From positions 19,441,951 to 19,505,950 of the forward strand of contig OY829645.1 of NCBI GenBank assembly GCA_963691815.1: a DNA stretch of 64,000 bases, written 5' to 3'. A model generated the notes under the pieces. The model was not told the origin of the DNA. It made no database searches and saw only the letters and a list, made by a program, of their open reading frames with translations. The stretch is from Echiichthys vipera (lineage: Eukaryota > Chordata > Actinopteri > Perciformes > Trachinidae). Shown here piece after piece: positions 14,201 through 25,859 of this stretch (its first letter is position 1; every line of letters begins with the position of its first letter). The position numbers and the translations under genes were made by a program.

Positions 14201-16737
14201 ATGTGCTTGGCAATGTTATAAGTGACCGAGTTTATGCTGCTTGCAATGGGCCTGAGCGGGGCCCCTTCTTTATGGATTTTTGGGAGTCCATTTAAGGGGG
14301 TTGAGTCCTGGGGGTAGAGCCTTCATAGACTTTGAACAAAGTCTGAGACTTAAAAACGGATCCAGATGAAACCATGGTATCCTACGACGTGACTTCCTTG
14401 TTCCCCTGTATTCCAATCATGGAGGCTTTGGCCACAGTAAGAGAGTGGCTCACACAGGTAAACTCCTTACACAACCGGACAAATCTCAAACTAGACCACA
14501 TTTGCCATCTTCCGGATTTGTGTCTGAACACCACATATTTCCAGTTAAATGGCACTTTTTACAGACAGAAACACGGCTGTGCCATGGGTTCACCAGTATC
14601 TCCTATTGTGGCAAATCTATACATGGAGGAGGTAGAGTACAAGGTTTTGAACTCAGTCAAAGGAATAACACAGAGCCATTGGTTCAGATATGTGGACGAC
14701 ACATGGGTTAAAATCAAATCCAAAGAGGTGCAAACTTTTACCAAACATATAAACTCTGTGAACAGAAAAAGAAGTTCACCAGAGAAGAAGTCAAGGACAA
14801 TAGTTTGTCTTTCTTAGACTGTGACGTCCATATGGAGAATGACAGGAGCCTCCACATTGGGGTATACAGAAAACACACTCGCACAGATCAATATCTACTG
14901 TTTCACTCCCACCACCCTCTGGAACACAAGCTTGGAGTTATCAGAACACTGCAACACAGAGCTGATAACGTACCCACCAGCTCACAGGCCCAAGTGGGTG
15001 AACGCAAGCATCTGTGAGGTGCCCTCACAACTTGCGGCTACCCCAGCTGGACCTTAGTGAAAACAGCCGCTGCTTACAGAAAGAAAACAAGAGAAACAAC
15101 AGTCATCCCGTATGTGGCTCGGTTATCAGAGAAACTGCTTCAACAAACACTTCATCCCTGTTTATTTCAAACCCAGTAACTCACTCAGACAGAGACTAGT
15201 ACATCCCAAGGACAGAACACCACACACCCACAAAAGCAATTTCGTTTATGCTGTCCAATGCAACAAGGAATGCAAAGATCTCTACATTGGGGAAACAAAA
15301 CAACCACTGCATAAACGCATGGCCCAACACAGGAGAGCTAACTCCTCAGGCCTGGACTCCGCTGTCCACTTACATCTCAAGGAGAAAGCCCACTCCTTTG
15401 ATTACAACAATGTCCAAATCCTGAACAGGGAGGACAGATGGTTTGAAAGAGAAGTAAAAGAAGCCATCTGTGCAAAAGTAGAGAAACCCCTGCTAAACAG
15501 AGGAGGAGGTCTGAGACACCACTTAACTCCAATTTACAGTGCTGCCCTTTCATCCCTTCCCAGGAGATTCAACAATCTAACCTCAAAGAACAACTGTTCA
15601 CAAATGGCACTTGGAGCACAAAGGGTACCAGTGACATTATCGGCCTTGTGAGAGGTTACACCAGATAGTTGGACCAGTCCCAGCCTGGTCAGATGGGTAC
15701 ATGAACTGATGAAGCCTCTTGGATGAGAGGGGAAACATCTTCCTAGACAAAAAACCAAGTCCAGTTGCTTTTGATTGAAATTGCTTTGGGGATATTCTGA
15801 AATGCGCTATTGAACATTCAAAATAGTCAGGGGATTATGTCAAACCTGAAACATGTGAGGCATGTTGTATTCACCATGCTTCATGCTCTGTACTAGTACA
15901 TTATAGAGCTGGCAGATGCCCTCAACTACTGCCACTCCAAGAAGGTGATCCACAGGGATATCAAACCAGAGAACCTGTTACTCGGGGCCAACGGGGAGCT
16001 GAAGATTGCTGATTTTGGCTGGGCTGTTCACACACCCTCCTCCAGGTATGCACACATGTCCTTTCACAAACACTTTTTCTGTCGCACTTGCGATTCCCTT
16101 CAGTGTCTGCTGAGAATTATTAGTATTTTTTTTGTCCTTTTTGATGTTTTTGCTCTAAATCACTGGGAACTTTCAAACTAATTGTATCAATTTCTCTTTT
16201 CTTGCTCAGGAGAACAACACTGTGTGGAACACTAGACTACTTGCCTCCAGAGATGATTGAGGGGAAAACTCATGACGAAAAGGTGGATCTGTGGAGTCTG
16301 GGCGTCCTTTGCTATGAGTTCCTGGTTGGAAAACCCCCCTTTGAAACAAAAACTCATGAGGAGACCTTCCGCAAGATAACGAGGGTAAAGCCCAGATAGT
16401 TAGACACCCCAGAAACTGGCATGTTATATTGTAGAGCTGTGTAGTTTGAGAACTGTCACCCTTTACACCCCACTTGAGTTTACGGGCCTGCACTACAGTT
16501 TAGTCTATAATTGATGTTGAATATTTGTAACGGTTTTCTGTCTTTGTCATCCAGGCGCAGCACACTTACCCTGCAGAGGCCAATATCAGTGCTGGAGCCA
16601 AAGACTTGATTTCCAGCTTGCTGAAGCACAACCCAATGCACAGACTGCCCATCCAGGGAGTCCTGTCCCACCCCTGGGTGGTTGAGAACGCCACCAAGAA
16701 ACCCACAACCCTGAACAATCAAGTGTCCGCACAGTGA
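8266..16737 (+). CDS. aurka: Aurora kinase A (serine/threonine mitotic kinase)
   Basis: Eight coding exons: 8266-8325, 8653-8968, 9053-9095, 9190-9390, 9843-9981, 15897-16045, 16210-16384 and 16555-16737, 421 codons in continuous phase. An alternative third-exon start at 8659 removes two residues. The N-terminus is disordered and keeps an A-box-like QRGLCVSN; no KEN motif is seen in residues 1-20. The kinase domain (about 151-402) has GKGKFGNVY, ALKVLF (catalytic Lys), IHRDIKPEN, ADFGWA and activation loop RRTTLCGT. Gly in RLYGYFHD (human Gly198; Asn in Aurora B) and RRTT rather than RRKT identify Aurora A. Known role: phosphorylates centrosome and spindle proteins, activated by TPX2. Human AURKA is 403 residues, so this copy is complete. 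The 5.9 kb intron 9982-15896 is packed with mobile elements. The promoter is of G2/M type. Confidence 0.97.
10646..12289 (-). mobile_element. Tc1-like DNA transposon with IR/DR ends, inactive
   Basis: Perfectly matched ends CAGTGGTATGCAAAAGTTTG (10646) and its complement (to 12289) are flanked by TA on both sides. Each terminal region is about 210 bp and carries a second inner direct-repeat motif (ATGTGCATAAATTTGGACAC near 10836; GGGTGCCCAAACTTTTGCAC near 12081). This is the IR/DR layout known from Sleeping Beauty-type elements. Total length 1644 bp is usual for the family. The transposase reads on the minus strand and is broken. It lies in the largest aurka intron. Confidence 0.9.
10871..11894 (-). 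pseudogene. Tc1-like transposase, degraded
   Basis: Minus-strand reading starts near 11894 (MGASKQLSTDLKTKI), passes the helix-turn-helix segment KLSRRFGLSVSTVRNVVQK, then hits a stop near 11760. Further pieces show HKKSRMGYAKAHL, the first catalytic Asp in WSDETKIELFG, GGGSIMLWGCV and, in another frame, the C-terminal LTELEAFCKEEW. Frames change near 11350 and 11160, and the segment that should hold the second Asp and the Glu of the DDE triad is scrambled. It therefore cannot encode an active enzyme. Confidence 0.85.
12843..13713. other. aurka intron sequence between transposons
   Basis: No coding similarity, RNA gene or recognised repeat was found in this stretch of the 5.9 kb aurka intron. 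Confidence 0.5.
13866..14305 (-). pseudogene. Penelope-like element, left arm: RT fragment joined to endonuclease fragment
   Basis: On the minus strand, 14292-14205 reads LPKIHKEGAPLRPIASSIN, the conserved N-terminal RT region of Penelope-like elements. Downstream the frame runs into a decayed endonuclease region (QNKPL, then a tail resembling the right arm's ETPL...NLQCCPFIPSQEIQ). The RT core with YVDD is absent from this arm, so it is an internally deleted copy. Confidence 0.75.
14350..15651 (+). pseudogene. Penelope-like element, right arm: reverse transcriptase plus GIY-YIG endonuclease, frameshifted
   Basis: Plus-strand frames give RT blocks DETMVSYDVTSLFPCIPI, KHGCAMGSPVSPIVANLYME and the catalytic FRYVDDTWV (14689-14700 for YVDD). 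The frame changes near 14805 to DRSLHIGVYRKHTRTDQYL and again near 15010. The final frame carries the endonuclease signature LYIGETKQPLHKRMAQHR near 15280 and the Cys pair VQCNKECK. RT plus C-terminal GIY-YIG is diagnostic of endonuclease-bearing Penelope-like elements. At least two frameshifts show it is not functional. It sits inside an aurka intron and is not host coding sequence. Confidence 0.9.
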
Positions 16738-17075
16738 TGCTCCTTGTTCCCCTTAACTCAACACCTGAGTTCTGTATTTGATGAGGGCAAAGTAGTTCAG
16801 AACACAGGCTGTAGAAGAGTGTGAAACATGAACCCCAGTGTGCAGCTGGTTTATCACAGTCTGCTTGTAGGCCACTACTATATTGACTTCGAAATCGCTG
16901 CATGCAGATCTTTTTGTCTGTAGGCATCTTGAGCCACTTGTATATGTTTTTTTTCCTTTCTTAATAACCACATCCTTTCCTCATCCCACCAATGGCATTA
17001 TATCGCCTGTAAATATTTGTTTTATTGTGTAATTATGAAATTTTTATTAAGCTTTTCTAAAATGCCATTACTTGA

Positions 17076-17081
17076 AATAAA
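17076..17081 (+). terminator. aurka: aurka polyadenylation signal
   Basis: AATAAA lies 339 bp after the aurka stop (TGA 16735-16737), in an AT-rich tail with T-rich sequence following at about 17125. This would give a short 3' UTR typical of aurka. Confidence 0.65.
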
Positions 17082-17243
17082 AGAACTTTGGAATTTTAGC
17101 TATGTCTGTCAGTTAAAATTATTTTATGTTTTTCTTCTGTACATTTCAAGCTCCCAGTTAATCGTCTTAAGTTCTTGGTAAACAAGACGTGGCACTATAT
17201 CCAATGAGCTACTGTAGATACTTCCACCAACCTTTTTATGGAA

Positions 17244-17262
17244 TGGCCAGCAGAGGGAGCCA
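17244..17262 (+). promoter_or_regulatory. CTCF-like motif, forward
   Basis: TGGCCAGCAGAGGGAGCCA matches the CTCF consensus YGRCCASYAGRKGGCRSYR at 18 of 19 positions (A in place of C in GGC). It lies 510 bp past the aurka stop. Binding is inferred from motif only. Confidence 0.5.
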
Positions 17263-17918
17263 GCATACCATAGCGTTAGATTGGGAGATTGTTACAGATA
17301 TTAAATCCACTGTTAATAAACCTACTCCACAGAGTTCATTTCTTCTGCAATAAAATGTTGAAATGCGAAGAAGTTAGCGTTGTGGTTTTTTATCATGTTT
17401 TTTTATTTATTTTAAAGTACTTTAAATCAAGATTGCATTACAAATAAGTGTGGAAACGGACATTATTCTTGGCAAATCGACAAGTACAACTTCAAGCCAG
17501 TGCCCTTTAAATAAGTTGAAGGGAATCTTTTTTTTCCGACCTGTTGCGTAACAGTGACACAACTATCTGTCAATATGAATCACAACTATTATGCAAGTAA
17601 AATTACGCAAAAAAGATCATCCAAAAGTCAATTAAAACGGCTAGACGGTACACCTGCAGGTCATATTTCATGTTACAATCTAAATATTACCCTACTATTA
17701 TGCCAGAAAAATAATGTCAAATGCAGTATGCCAAAAATACCAGGATGTCCTATTTGAAGTATGCAGGCCAGCATGATTTTCTGACTACTCTGACCCACAA
17801 AGTCCAAGGTGCAAAGTTATTAAGAAGAATTCCCCCTTGTATGTATGCTGTATAGAACAGCATACACTGTAAGGGCGGCTGTACTAAAAGAAAAGGCCTG
17901 CGATCTTTACTCTCCTGT

Positions 17919-17930
17919 CCACTAGGTGGC
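17919..17930 (+). promoter_or_regulatory. CTCF-like core motif, forward
   Basis: CCACTAGGTGGC matches the CTCF core CCASYAGRKGGC at all 12 positions; the flanks agree less. It has the same orientation as the motif 675 bp upstream, so the two form a tandem pair between aurka and slc32a1. Confidence 0.5.
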
Positions 17931-18632
17931 CCTCCAGGCATGATGATATTTTGTAAAACGATCTTGGAGTTGATTGTATGAGAACATCCGTCTAATTACT
18001 TTCTGGTAATGTTAGAATTCCTTTATTTAGGTCCTGATTGGACTTGTATGGGCCTCTGTTTTTCTGTGCTGTACGTTTTTTCGGTGATGACTATAAATTG
18101 TCTTTTTCTTACTGGGTGATAGAAAATACTGATTACTGATGCGTGTCATCAGGAATATGGAAGAATTATTCCATGTAAGCTTTATTTTGCGTAAAGTCCA
18201 AATTAATTAAAGATGCCGAACTACATGCAGAGTCATGTATGTTTGAGATGCATCTGATTGTGCTTCTCAGCTGTTGCATGGGAAATGGCCCTTTAAAGCT
18301 GCTATAGGTGAATACTCCATCCGGGCATTCATATGCACCAGGTAGTTTCATGTTCCAACAGCTGGGAATAAGCACACTCAGGGAATAAACGGTTTGCCCA
18401 GATGTTTCCGCAGAGAAATGAACAGGTCCACTATAAGGCTGGATCCATGCCTGCAGCAGAACACCTGTCAAGATGTAATTTGAGCGTGCAGGGCCCGGTG
18501 GAAAGCATGCATGTTTTCAATTGACAAAACTTGAAAATATAAAGAAAGATCTAGAAAACAATATGGTAGGATTTGTAGAGGGGCTTAGAATAGGCCTGTA
18601 TCGACCCAAGCCCCCTTCTCGCGCGCACGCAT

Positions 18633-18700
<68 letters not shown>
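18633..18700 (+). repeat. (CA)n microsatellite
   Basis: Uninterrupted CA array of about 68 bp after a short GCGCGCACGCATG lead-in. Confidence 0.97.
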
Positions 18701-18702
<2 letters not shown>

Positions 18703-19992
18703 TGGTTTTCTTCCAGCCCCTGGGCCAGCGCAGCCTTTACACGGTGTCAATTAACCTCAGTTCTATTAACAAAACAAAAAAATATGAATGCAACTATTTT
18801 CTTAATCATTTTCTGCCTTTTATTATAGAGAAAAAAATACATGTTCTGAACGTTTTTCGTTTTACATTAAACCACACACTTTTACAATATAATTTCACTT
18901 ATTTCTTTATTCTTTAATATTAATTTCACGATATATGATAACGACTTTGAGATATACATTCCATCTTTTTGAAACCACAATAACACACTACACATACGGT
19001 TTTATAACATTTCCACAGGACCCATTGGATTGCACAGAATGAAAAATGTTTGTATGAACATTTTCCTCTTTAATGATCTCTTTTTCTCTATTAGATTTTC
19101 AGACACCGATTTTTTTTTCCGAGACGCGATTCTTTCAAATTAATTTCAGAACAGGCCATGTGTATTCAAATGTAATGGGGGGGGGGGGGGGCATTATGGT
19201 AAATTGAGTGTGCAGGGTTTCAATTTGGGGTCCCCTTCTAGCTAAAATTTGGGCTTTGAACGTGTAGCTCAGGTCAGGTGAATATTGTTTAAAAGCTTGA
19301 TAAAATAAATGTCAACAATTGGAGAAAAAATATCAAAGCATTAAACATCTTCACGCTGAAGAATCGAAGTTAGGAGGATTTTTCATTTCCACTTCCCAGT
19401 TTCATTATATTTTGTGTCTTAAATATCATACATTCAATGCATAGTTTGTATAGCTGCTGTGTACTTTGATATTTTGCATTTCCAGTATTTTAAATTGCTC
19501 GGGTGAAGGTCCAATTTCCTCATATCTAACGAAACTTCGCTATTCTTTTACATATTTCTTTATGCATTCTTGTGTTTCTTCTAGTGGTTATTGCCATTGT
19601 GTTCTTTTTCCGTCTTGTGTTTCTGCAGGCTTTTTTTTTTTTTAATTTAATACCACATTCACTGCCTGTAATCATTTGCAAATAACCTATAAAAGTGGCA
19701 TTTCTTAATGTTTTTTTTAAACTTTTAAATGTTTAGTCAACTTAAATCACATTATGCTGTCGCAAGTCGGTCCATCACAAACTCTAGCGTTATATGAAGT
19801 GAAGACTCATGTGGGGAAGCACCACAAGAGCGACAAAAGACAAACTGCCCTTTTTGCAATTTTATTTTAAGGTCAATATTGTAAACGTTCACTCCACTGG
19901 AAAATATGTATATGTACGTTTGTTCGCATATTTATACAACATGTATTGTCCATATAATGTGCTGTGGATGCATTGGATTCCCTCACTACCAC

Positions 19993-20163
<171 letters not shown>

Positions 20164-20286
20164 CGTGTGCGCGAATTTTTTTTTCTGAATTGATGCAAGA
20201 CTGTATGAGAGTGCGAAAATGTCCGCGTGTTGTGTGCGCGCTTTTACGCATGGATTAAGCAGAGGGGCTTCCGGGAAGTCCTGTGT

Positions 20287-20292
20287 TTTATT
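20287..20292 (-). terminator. slc32a1: Possible slc32a1 polyadenylation signal
   Basis: The minus strand reads AATAAA 52 bp after the slc32a1 stop. If used it would give an unusually short 3' UTR and end transcription before the CT tract. Further A-rich candidates lie lower, near 19860. Confidence 0.3.
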
Positions 20293-20343
20293 TTTTTCAC
20301 TAAATGGGGATTTGCAGTTAACATCTAGTTCCAGCAATGGTTT

Positions 20344-22991
20344 CTACTCGTGAATGTTATATTTGTAAGCCTCTATGAGCCCTTCCATTGAGTGGATAAA
20401 ACCAGATACGCTGCATATACCTCCTATTACAAAGATGGCGACATCAAAGAAAACCTGGTGCCATAGCAGCTTTCTCCATAAAAGCCTGAGGTGGAAGAGA
20501 CTGGGAAGCAGAAAGCACAGGCCTGCACCTGTCAGACTGCCAGTGAGACCCATGAGGAGGGCGAAATGTGGCACGTAGATCGCCATGAGCAAGGTGAACA
20601 CAACAAGGAGACATCGGAGAGAGAGTCCCCAGGATTTTAGGCGTCCATCGCCTCCGTAGCAATCTGGAAAGACCGCGCGTCCTCCGTCCTGGAAAAAAGA
20701 TTTCTCTAATACCTCGACAGCAGCGAAAAACGGCAGCGGATAAGACAGCAAAGCTTTGGACACTAGAAAGAGGTTGACGACAGCTCTTATGGTTGGGGGC
20801 AGGTTGTCTGTGATGACCTCCTTGGTTGCATCAGCCCAGGTCAAGTAGGCCACTAGGGCGAATAGGCCCTTGAGGATGCAGGCAGCGATGTGAGTCCAGT
20901 TCATCATGCAGTGGAACTCGCTCGGTTTCTGCATGTTGCCCTCCAGAGACGGCAGGAAGATCTGCGAGGTGTAGCTGAACACGATAATCCCAATGGAGAT
21001 GGGGAACTTCTTGACATCGATGTAAAACTTGACCTTGTCCCATGCCCAGTCCCTCGCTCTGGAGAGGCAGTAAGCTATCACCAGGATGTTGATGACAAAG
21101 TGGGCCATTGTGCACAGCAAGCTGAACTTGGAGACGGCTTTCAGGTTCTTCAGGAAGGCGCAGGGGAGGAGAGCTGCGGTGGCGATGATGGCCCACGACT
21201 TCTGGGAAATTGGCATGCTGGGGAAGCTGTTATACATTAGATTACCGCTGACCACCACATACAGGATGCAAGTCATCACTAGCTCTATGATTTGGGCTAC
21301 ATTCACGATATGGCCACCTAAAGACGGGAATCTGGGCGCGCAGCAGGCGTTGGCAATGTCCACATAGGAGTCCCTCACACGAACGAGCTGCCCGTCTTCG
21401 TCCTCCTCGTACAGGCAGGCAATTAGGATTTTCCCCGTGTAACAGCACACCACGGCGGCGAAAATAATGAGAAAGAGTCCGAGGTATCCTCCGTGCAGAA
21501 TGGCGTAGGGCAACCCAAGAACGAACATCCCCTATGAGCATAAAAAGAAGGGCATAAAACATTATGATTGGGGTAACCTGGTTTGGGGCATTCAATATGA
21601 ATAATTTCTGCTTTTCTGAACTCATTATTTATTTTAATGAAGCACATCTTTTTATAACGTGGGCCTTGGCTTTGGTCGGCCTGACTCTTCAGTGGATTTG
21701 ACTCCCGTTTTCATGTTGTGGGTTTTCCACTTCGCTTTGAGCGCATCATCCCGCCTCTGACGTCAACACGGAGACACTCTCTGACGTCACGGTGACCGCC
21801 TTGACCACAGCCGTGATAAGGCATGAAAAGGATTGCATCTAGGGATTTTTGTCGCATAGCCTACACACACGCGGACTCGAGTAAATCTTCGCACTTTACA
21901 TTCAGTTTTTTTCTCTCATATCAAATAATCTCAGCACATTTTCTACCACCTGTTTCTTTCTGCAAATACAACGGTGACTCATTACACTTTATATGTTGCA
22001 TAAAAAAGTAGGCCTGCATGTCAGATACCGTAACCCATATCCGCACATAGTCTTATAGTCATAATTGTCCCAAAAGAACCCAAAACATGGTGAAAATAAA
22101 AAAAAAATAGCCTTTAGATATCTCTATGCTCAAAGTCTACAAATGAAGGTGTTTTTCTTTATAGATGCATTTACTCATTGCCATGCGGAGTCTTAGGTGA
22201 GCAGTTATCAGGCGCGTGCATCTGTGACACTGGACATCACAGACAAAGAATGTGTGTGAGGAGGGGAGGAAGAGGAGGAGGGATGCACAGGGCATCAACT
22301 ACCTCCCTTTTTTCAGCCTTAGTTGTTCTGAAATCTCTTCATTGCTCCAATAGAAATATTTATTATTACAAATGAGTTGGAGTTAAATAAGTCTTCCATT
22401 CTTAAGCTAAAAGTTTTTTTTAACAGCATTAAAAAACAGCAACTTGACGAATCTGGTGGTTGAAGATGAATCATTTTCATCAACCTTTTTATGCGCTCGC
22501 AGGTGTGTGTTTATCTCAAATTTCACAAATGCTCTGGAGGCTATTCAGCCAATTAAAACCAAGAGCCGGAACCGCCCGTGTACAAAGCGCGTCTTTACCT
22601 GGATTGCGTTCGTGACGTTCCAGCCTGCCTCCCAAGCGGTGATTTTTGGTCTTGCTTCGCTCAACTCGTTCGCTGGTTCTCCGTCTTTTGAGGCTGAGTG
22701 CGGTGGACCGGTGCCGTCCCTCTGGTAGTGGCTGTCCCCATCCAGCCCTCCTCCGTCTCCGCTCCCCTCTCCTCCCATCTCATCGGTTGTCAAAATATCC
22801 ATTTGCATGCCTTGCCGGTGGTCGTAGTCCAGGTCATCGCAGGCGGCGAAGCCCAGACCCTCCTCGTCGGTGGCAGCCTGGAACCCCATCCTCGCGAACA
22901 TCCCGCTCACCTTCGCCTGGGATTTGTTGGAGACCGTGGTGGCTGCATTCGACAGTTTATTAGAAAGCTTACTTCTGATTAACGTCGCCAT
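20344..22991 (-). CDS. slc32a1: Vesicular inhibitory amino acid transporter (VGAT/VIAAT)
   Basis: Two coding exons on the minus strand: 22991-22599 (131 codons, start ATG 22991) and 21531-20344 (stop TAG 20346-20344). They are joined through CAG|GTAAAG and CATAG|GGGATG in phase 0, giving 526 residues; human VGAT has 525. The cytosolic N-terminus has SNKSQAKVSGMFARMGFQAA and the acidic CDDLDYDHRQGMQMDIL stretch. Membrane segments follow from WEAGWNVTNAIQ|GMFVLG onward, including CILYVVVSGNLMYN, FKIIVFS-type hydrophobic helices, SQIFLPSLEGNMQ and YVPHFALLMGLTGSLTGAGL. AAAP family, about 9-10 helices. It loads GABA and glycine into synaptic vesicles using the proton gradient and marks inhibitory neurons. 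A KLSN motif near residue 8 is tandemly repeated compared with human. Regulatory motifs nearby include two CREs in the intron and a REST site 4.4 kb upstream. Confidence 0.98.
21758..21789. promoter_or_regulatory. slc32a1: Two perfect CRE sites in the slc32a1 intron
   Basis: TGACGTCA occurs at 21758-21765 and again at 21782-21789, 24 bp apart, within the 1067-bp intron (21532-22598). The full palindromic CRE is bound by CREB/ATF proteins, and two this close are unlikely by chance. An intronic enhancer or internal promoter is inferred. Confidence 0.5.
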
Positions 22992-23330
22992 TTTTCGCTA
23001 CTCTCCTAAATCGCAACTTTCTGCAGCTCAATTAGGGTCTTTCCTCTCCAGTCAGTAAAAATGTGAGGCTACTTTGGATGACAGCTCTTGGTTCCTCGCA
23101 TTAGATAGAGCCACGAGGAAAAGCGCACGTTTTGTTTCAAGACACTAACGGTTTTCAGTTGCTATCTCCACTTCTTGTTCAGTGTACGCCTGCTGCTCTT
23201 GATTATCCCCAGGTTCATGTCACCTTCAGACGTCGCTGCTCCGTTTCTGCATCTTGGCACTGCGCTCTGATGCTCGACGACTAGCGCACCTATTCAGTCT
23301 GTGAGGCAGTTCGGCGGTGTGCGCAAAAGC
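22992..23330 (-). promoter_or_regulatory. slc32a1: slc32a1 5' UTR and proximal promoter region (approximate)
   Basis: Moderately GC-rich sequence directly upstream of the slc32a1 ATG on the minus strand. No clear TATA box faces the gene, and the transcription start is not determined. This region is presumed leader and promoter by position only. Confidence 0.35.
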
Positions 23331-25754
23331 TTTACGCACGAAGAAAGGCGAGCCACAGGTTTCTTTAGGGCTTTTAATATCGTTTTCTTTTGGGTTATAA
23401 GGTGACAGGCAGCGTTTCCAAGAGTTGGTTGTCGGTTTTCAGGTGCCTTTACTGATGCCAATGCGGTACCGTGGAGCCCGGGGGGGAGGGAGGGAGGAGA
23501 CACGTGTCCGCATCAGCCTGCCAATGCCAAGCACGTCTCCAGCCCTCCCAGTGCCCCATCAGGAGAAAACGGGAGAGATTTGCTGCATTTCTAGGGGAGG
23601 TGCTTGCGGTACCCCCACCGTCCCTTCCCCAACCCATAATCTATAATACCTCACCCTGACATCCAATGACATTCCGGGGGTCTTAAATCCTGCATAACTT
23701 TACGCATATAAAAGGAGGCTGGAAATTGACGAAAACCTTAACTCTTTGGACCAGATTATATAAAATGCAAAACTAGGATTTAATCTAATTCTTTTTATGT
23801 ATTACGGAGCATCAACATAGTAACCCAAGTTGGCTCTTGGAGTACATGGATCGGGTTTAAAGACCGCGTTGCGCTTGTTCAGGATGAAATATATATGCAC
23901 ACATATACTGTGTATATATATATATACAGTATATTTGTGAATTTTTCTTTTGCTAAGTAATGGTGAGACTGCACATATCTTAGCTTTTTAAAGTTGTCTC
24001 TGTTTTATTTTTTCATAAATCGAAACGTGAAGAACTACTTGTATTGCACCGGCTCTTTTTTCATGCGGAAGTCTTCATTCAGGAGCTCATCCATCCATTC
24101 ATTAATCACTCATACACTCATTCGGTGTCTGTGATGATGTAACAGTATGAGCCACGACGGTGTTTCCTTTGAGAAAAACAATTAGTATATGATACTAGAT
24201 TTGTTAGTTAAAAATCTGGGAATGCCTGGTTGAAAATAACTGTTGACAGAGAATATGTGCTAACATTTATTTTGCATTTGATTTTATTATTTGGAAGTCG
24301 AGGGTACTGAAGATTTTTTTTCCAATTTGTGCAATATTGTAAGCGGAATTTCCTGCTTCATAAACATCCTTTAAAAATCGAGCATGACTGAAGAATAACC
24401 TCATATATCTAAGTAGCTAACGATGGTTAAACCGTTTTCTAAGTTCACTGTCACCATTTATTTGTCTTGTTTACACATTCTAAAAAGTCACAAATGTAGC
24501 CAAGTGATTTAGCAAACGATGCCCAACGCGCTGTAAACAGTTTGTTGACATTACCTTGTCACTAGTGCTTTGTGTCCACCATGTTCAGTGTTTCCTCAGG
24601 CTGCAGTATCACAACTCATCAAAGCAGCGGCCTTGTTCTGCGCACTGAAACAGCCTGTACTAACAGACAGTGAGTATACTGTAACCCGGTCTGTTGCATG
24701 TTGTATAATATACATCCAGGCTATTTGCTTTGTACTTGAGATTAAAATGATACTATGACCTATTAAAAGCTCTGAACCTGGTTTCTTTGAAAGGACTGTA
24801 ACCTGATAAGAGCAGTGACGCAGAAGAGTAAACTGGTGACCATCACAAAACAAGGAACAAAAGTCTGTTGTTTTTTGCTCTGTGTGTCAGATATTTAAGG
24901 GAGGATAAAACACCACATATATGCCTGCCTGTAATGTTGATAAAAAATCTTATAATTATTACAAAAATCCTGTTAAGAAGTATAATAATAAGCCTCTTTA
25001 GAGCTATTATTCATTCAATGCAGACAGGTAAAAATGCGATAAAAGAACAATTGTTTACTTCAATGTTTTTGTTAATGAATTTAATAATCTTAATGAAACA
25101 AAGCTGCATCACGATGGTTTCTCTTACAGCTGGGGGAGTGCAGGCCGAGTTGTATCGGGCCTGTGCATCTCTGTTGAACCTCAAGCCTTATTTAAACGAC
25201 AGGGTTTGAGCCATAAAATAGAAAAAAAAAAACGCCCTGTCTCGCTCCTGCCGCGCGCGTGTTTTTTGTTGTAATTTTCAGTTGTAGGGAACGAAAATGG
25301 CTGCTTTCCTTCAGCCCTGAATGAAAGGGTTAATGACAGAGGCTGTTATCAGCGGGCTGCAGCCCTCCTCTGATCTGCGCTGTCTGATGGAGTGTGCTGC
25401 AAGATGAAAAGAGCAGCCGTGACACCACCAGCCAGCAGGTTACAACGACCCGGACCTTCTCACGACCTGCTGTTCAGATAATAACAGCAATAATTGTTTT
25501 TATAGGAAATCATTTGTTTGTCATCAGTGTAAATGTATTACGGTGAAGTTTACTATACTATTTAGGTTTATCATAATAGGATGAGTCCCAGACTTGCGCG
25601 TGTACACATCCTCGTTCACGAGGACAACGCAATCTCTTAAAGTGCTCGTTTTGAGGCCTCTGTTACACCATGTCACGCGCTACTTTTGCCCAATATTATA
25701 CTGGAAAAAGTGTGCCATAGTGATGGATTCATCAGGTTTGGAGGTTTCAGACAC

Positions 25755-25859
<105 letters not shown>

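Larger units (their letters stand above)
13714..15794. mobile_element. Penelope-like retroelement, two arms in inverted orientation
   Basis: Bases 13714-13860 (AAGATGTTTCCCCTCTCATC, GAGGCTTCATCAGTTCATGT) are the reverse complement of 15655-15794 with few differences. The relation continues inward: 13930-14050 matches the complement of 15490-15610. The right arm (+) encodes RT followed by a GIY-YIG endonuclease. The left arm (-) carries an N-terminal RT piece and part of the endonuclease. Inverted partial copies are a known habit of Penelope-like elements. The junction of the two arms lies near 14320-14345. Confidence 0.85.

Noticed and set aside
14374..15651. A host gene with RT and GIY-YIG domains
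   Set aside because: It is frameshifted, lies inside an aurka intron and shows Penelope-like element structure.
20831..21367. Open frames on both strands overlapping slc32a1
   Set aside because: They are out-of-frame shadows of the VGAT coding exon, with no family resemblance.
22646..22982. Plus-strand open frames opposite slc32a1 exon 1
   Set aside because: Antisense shadows of a GC-rich coding exon.
23703..23714. TATA box (CATATAAAAGG) as slc32a1 promoter
   Set aside because: It lies on the plus strand, facing away from slc32a1, with no plus-strand gene downstream.
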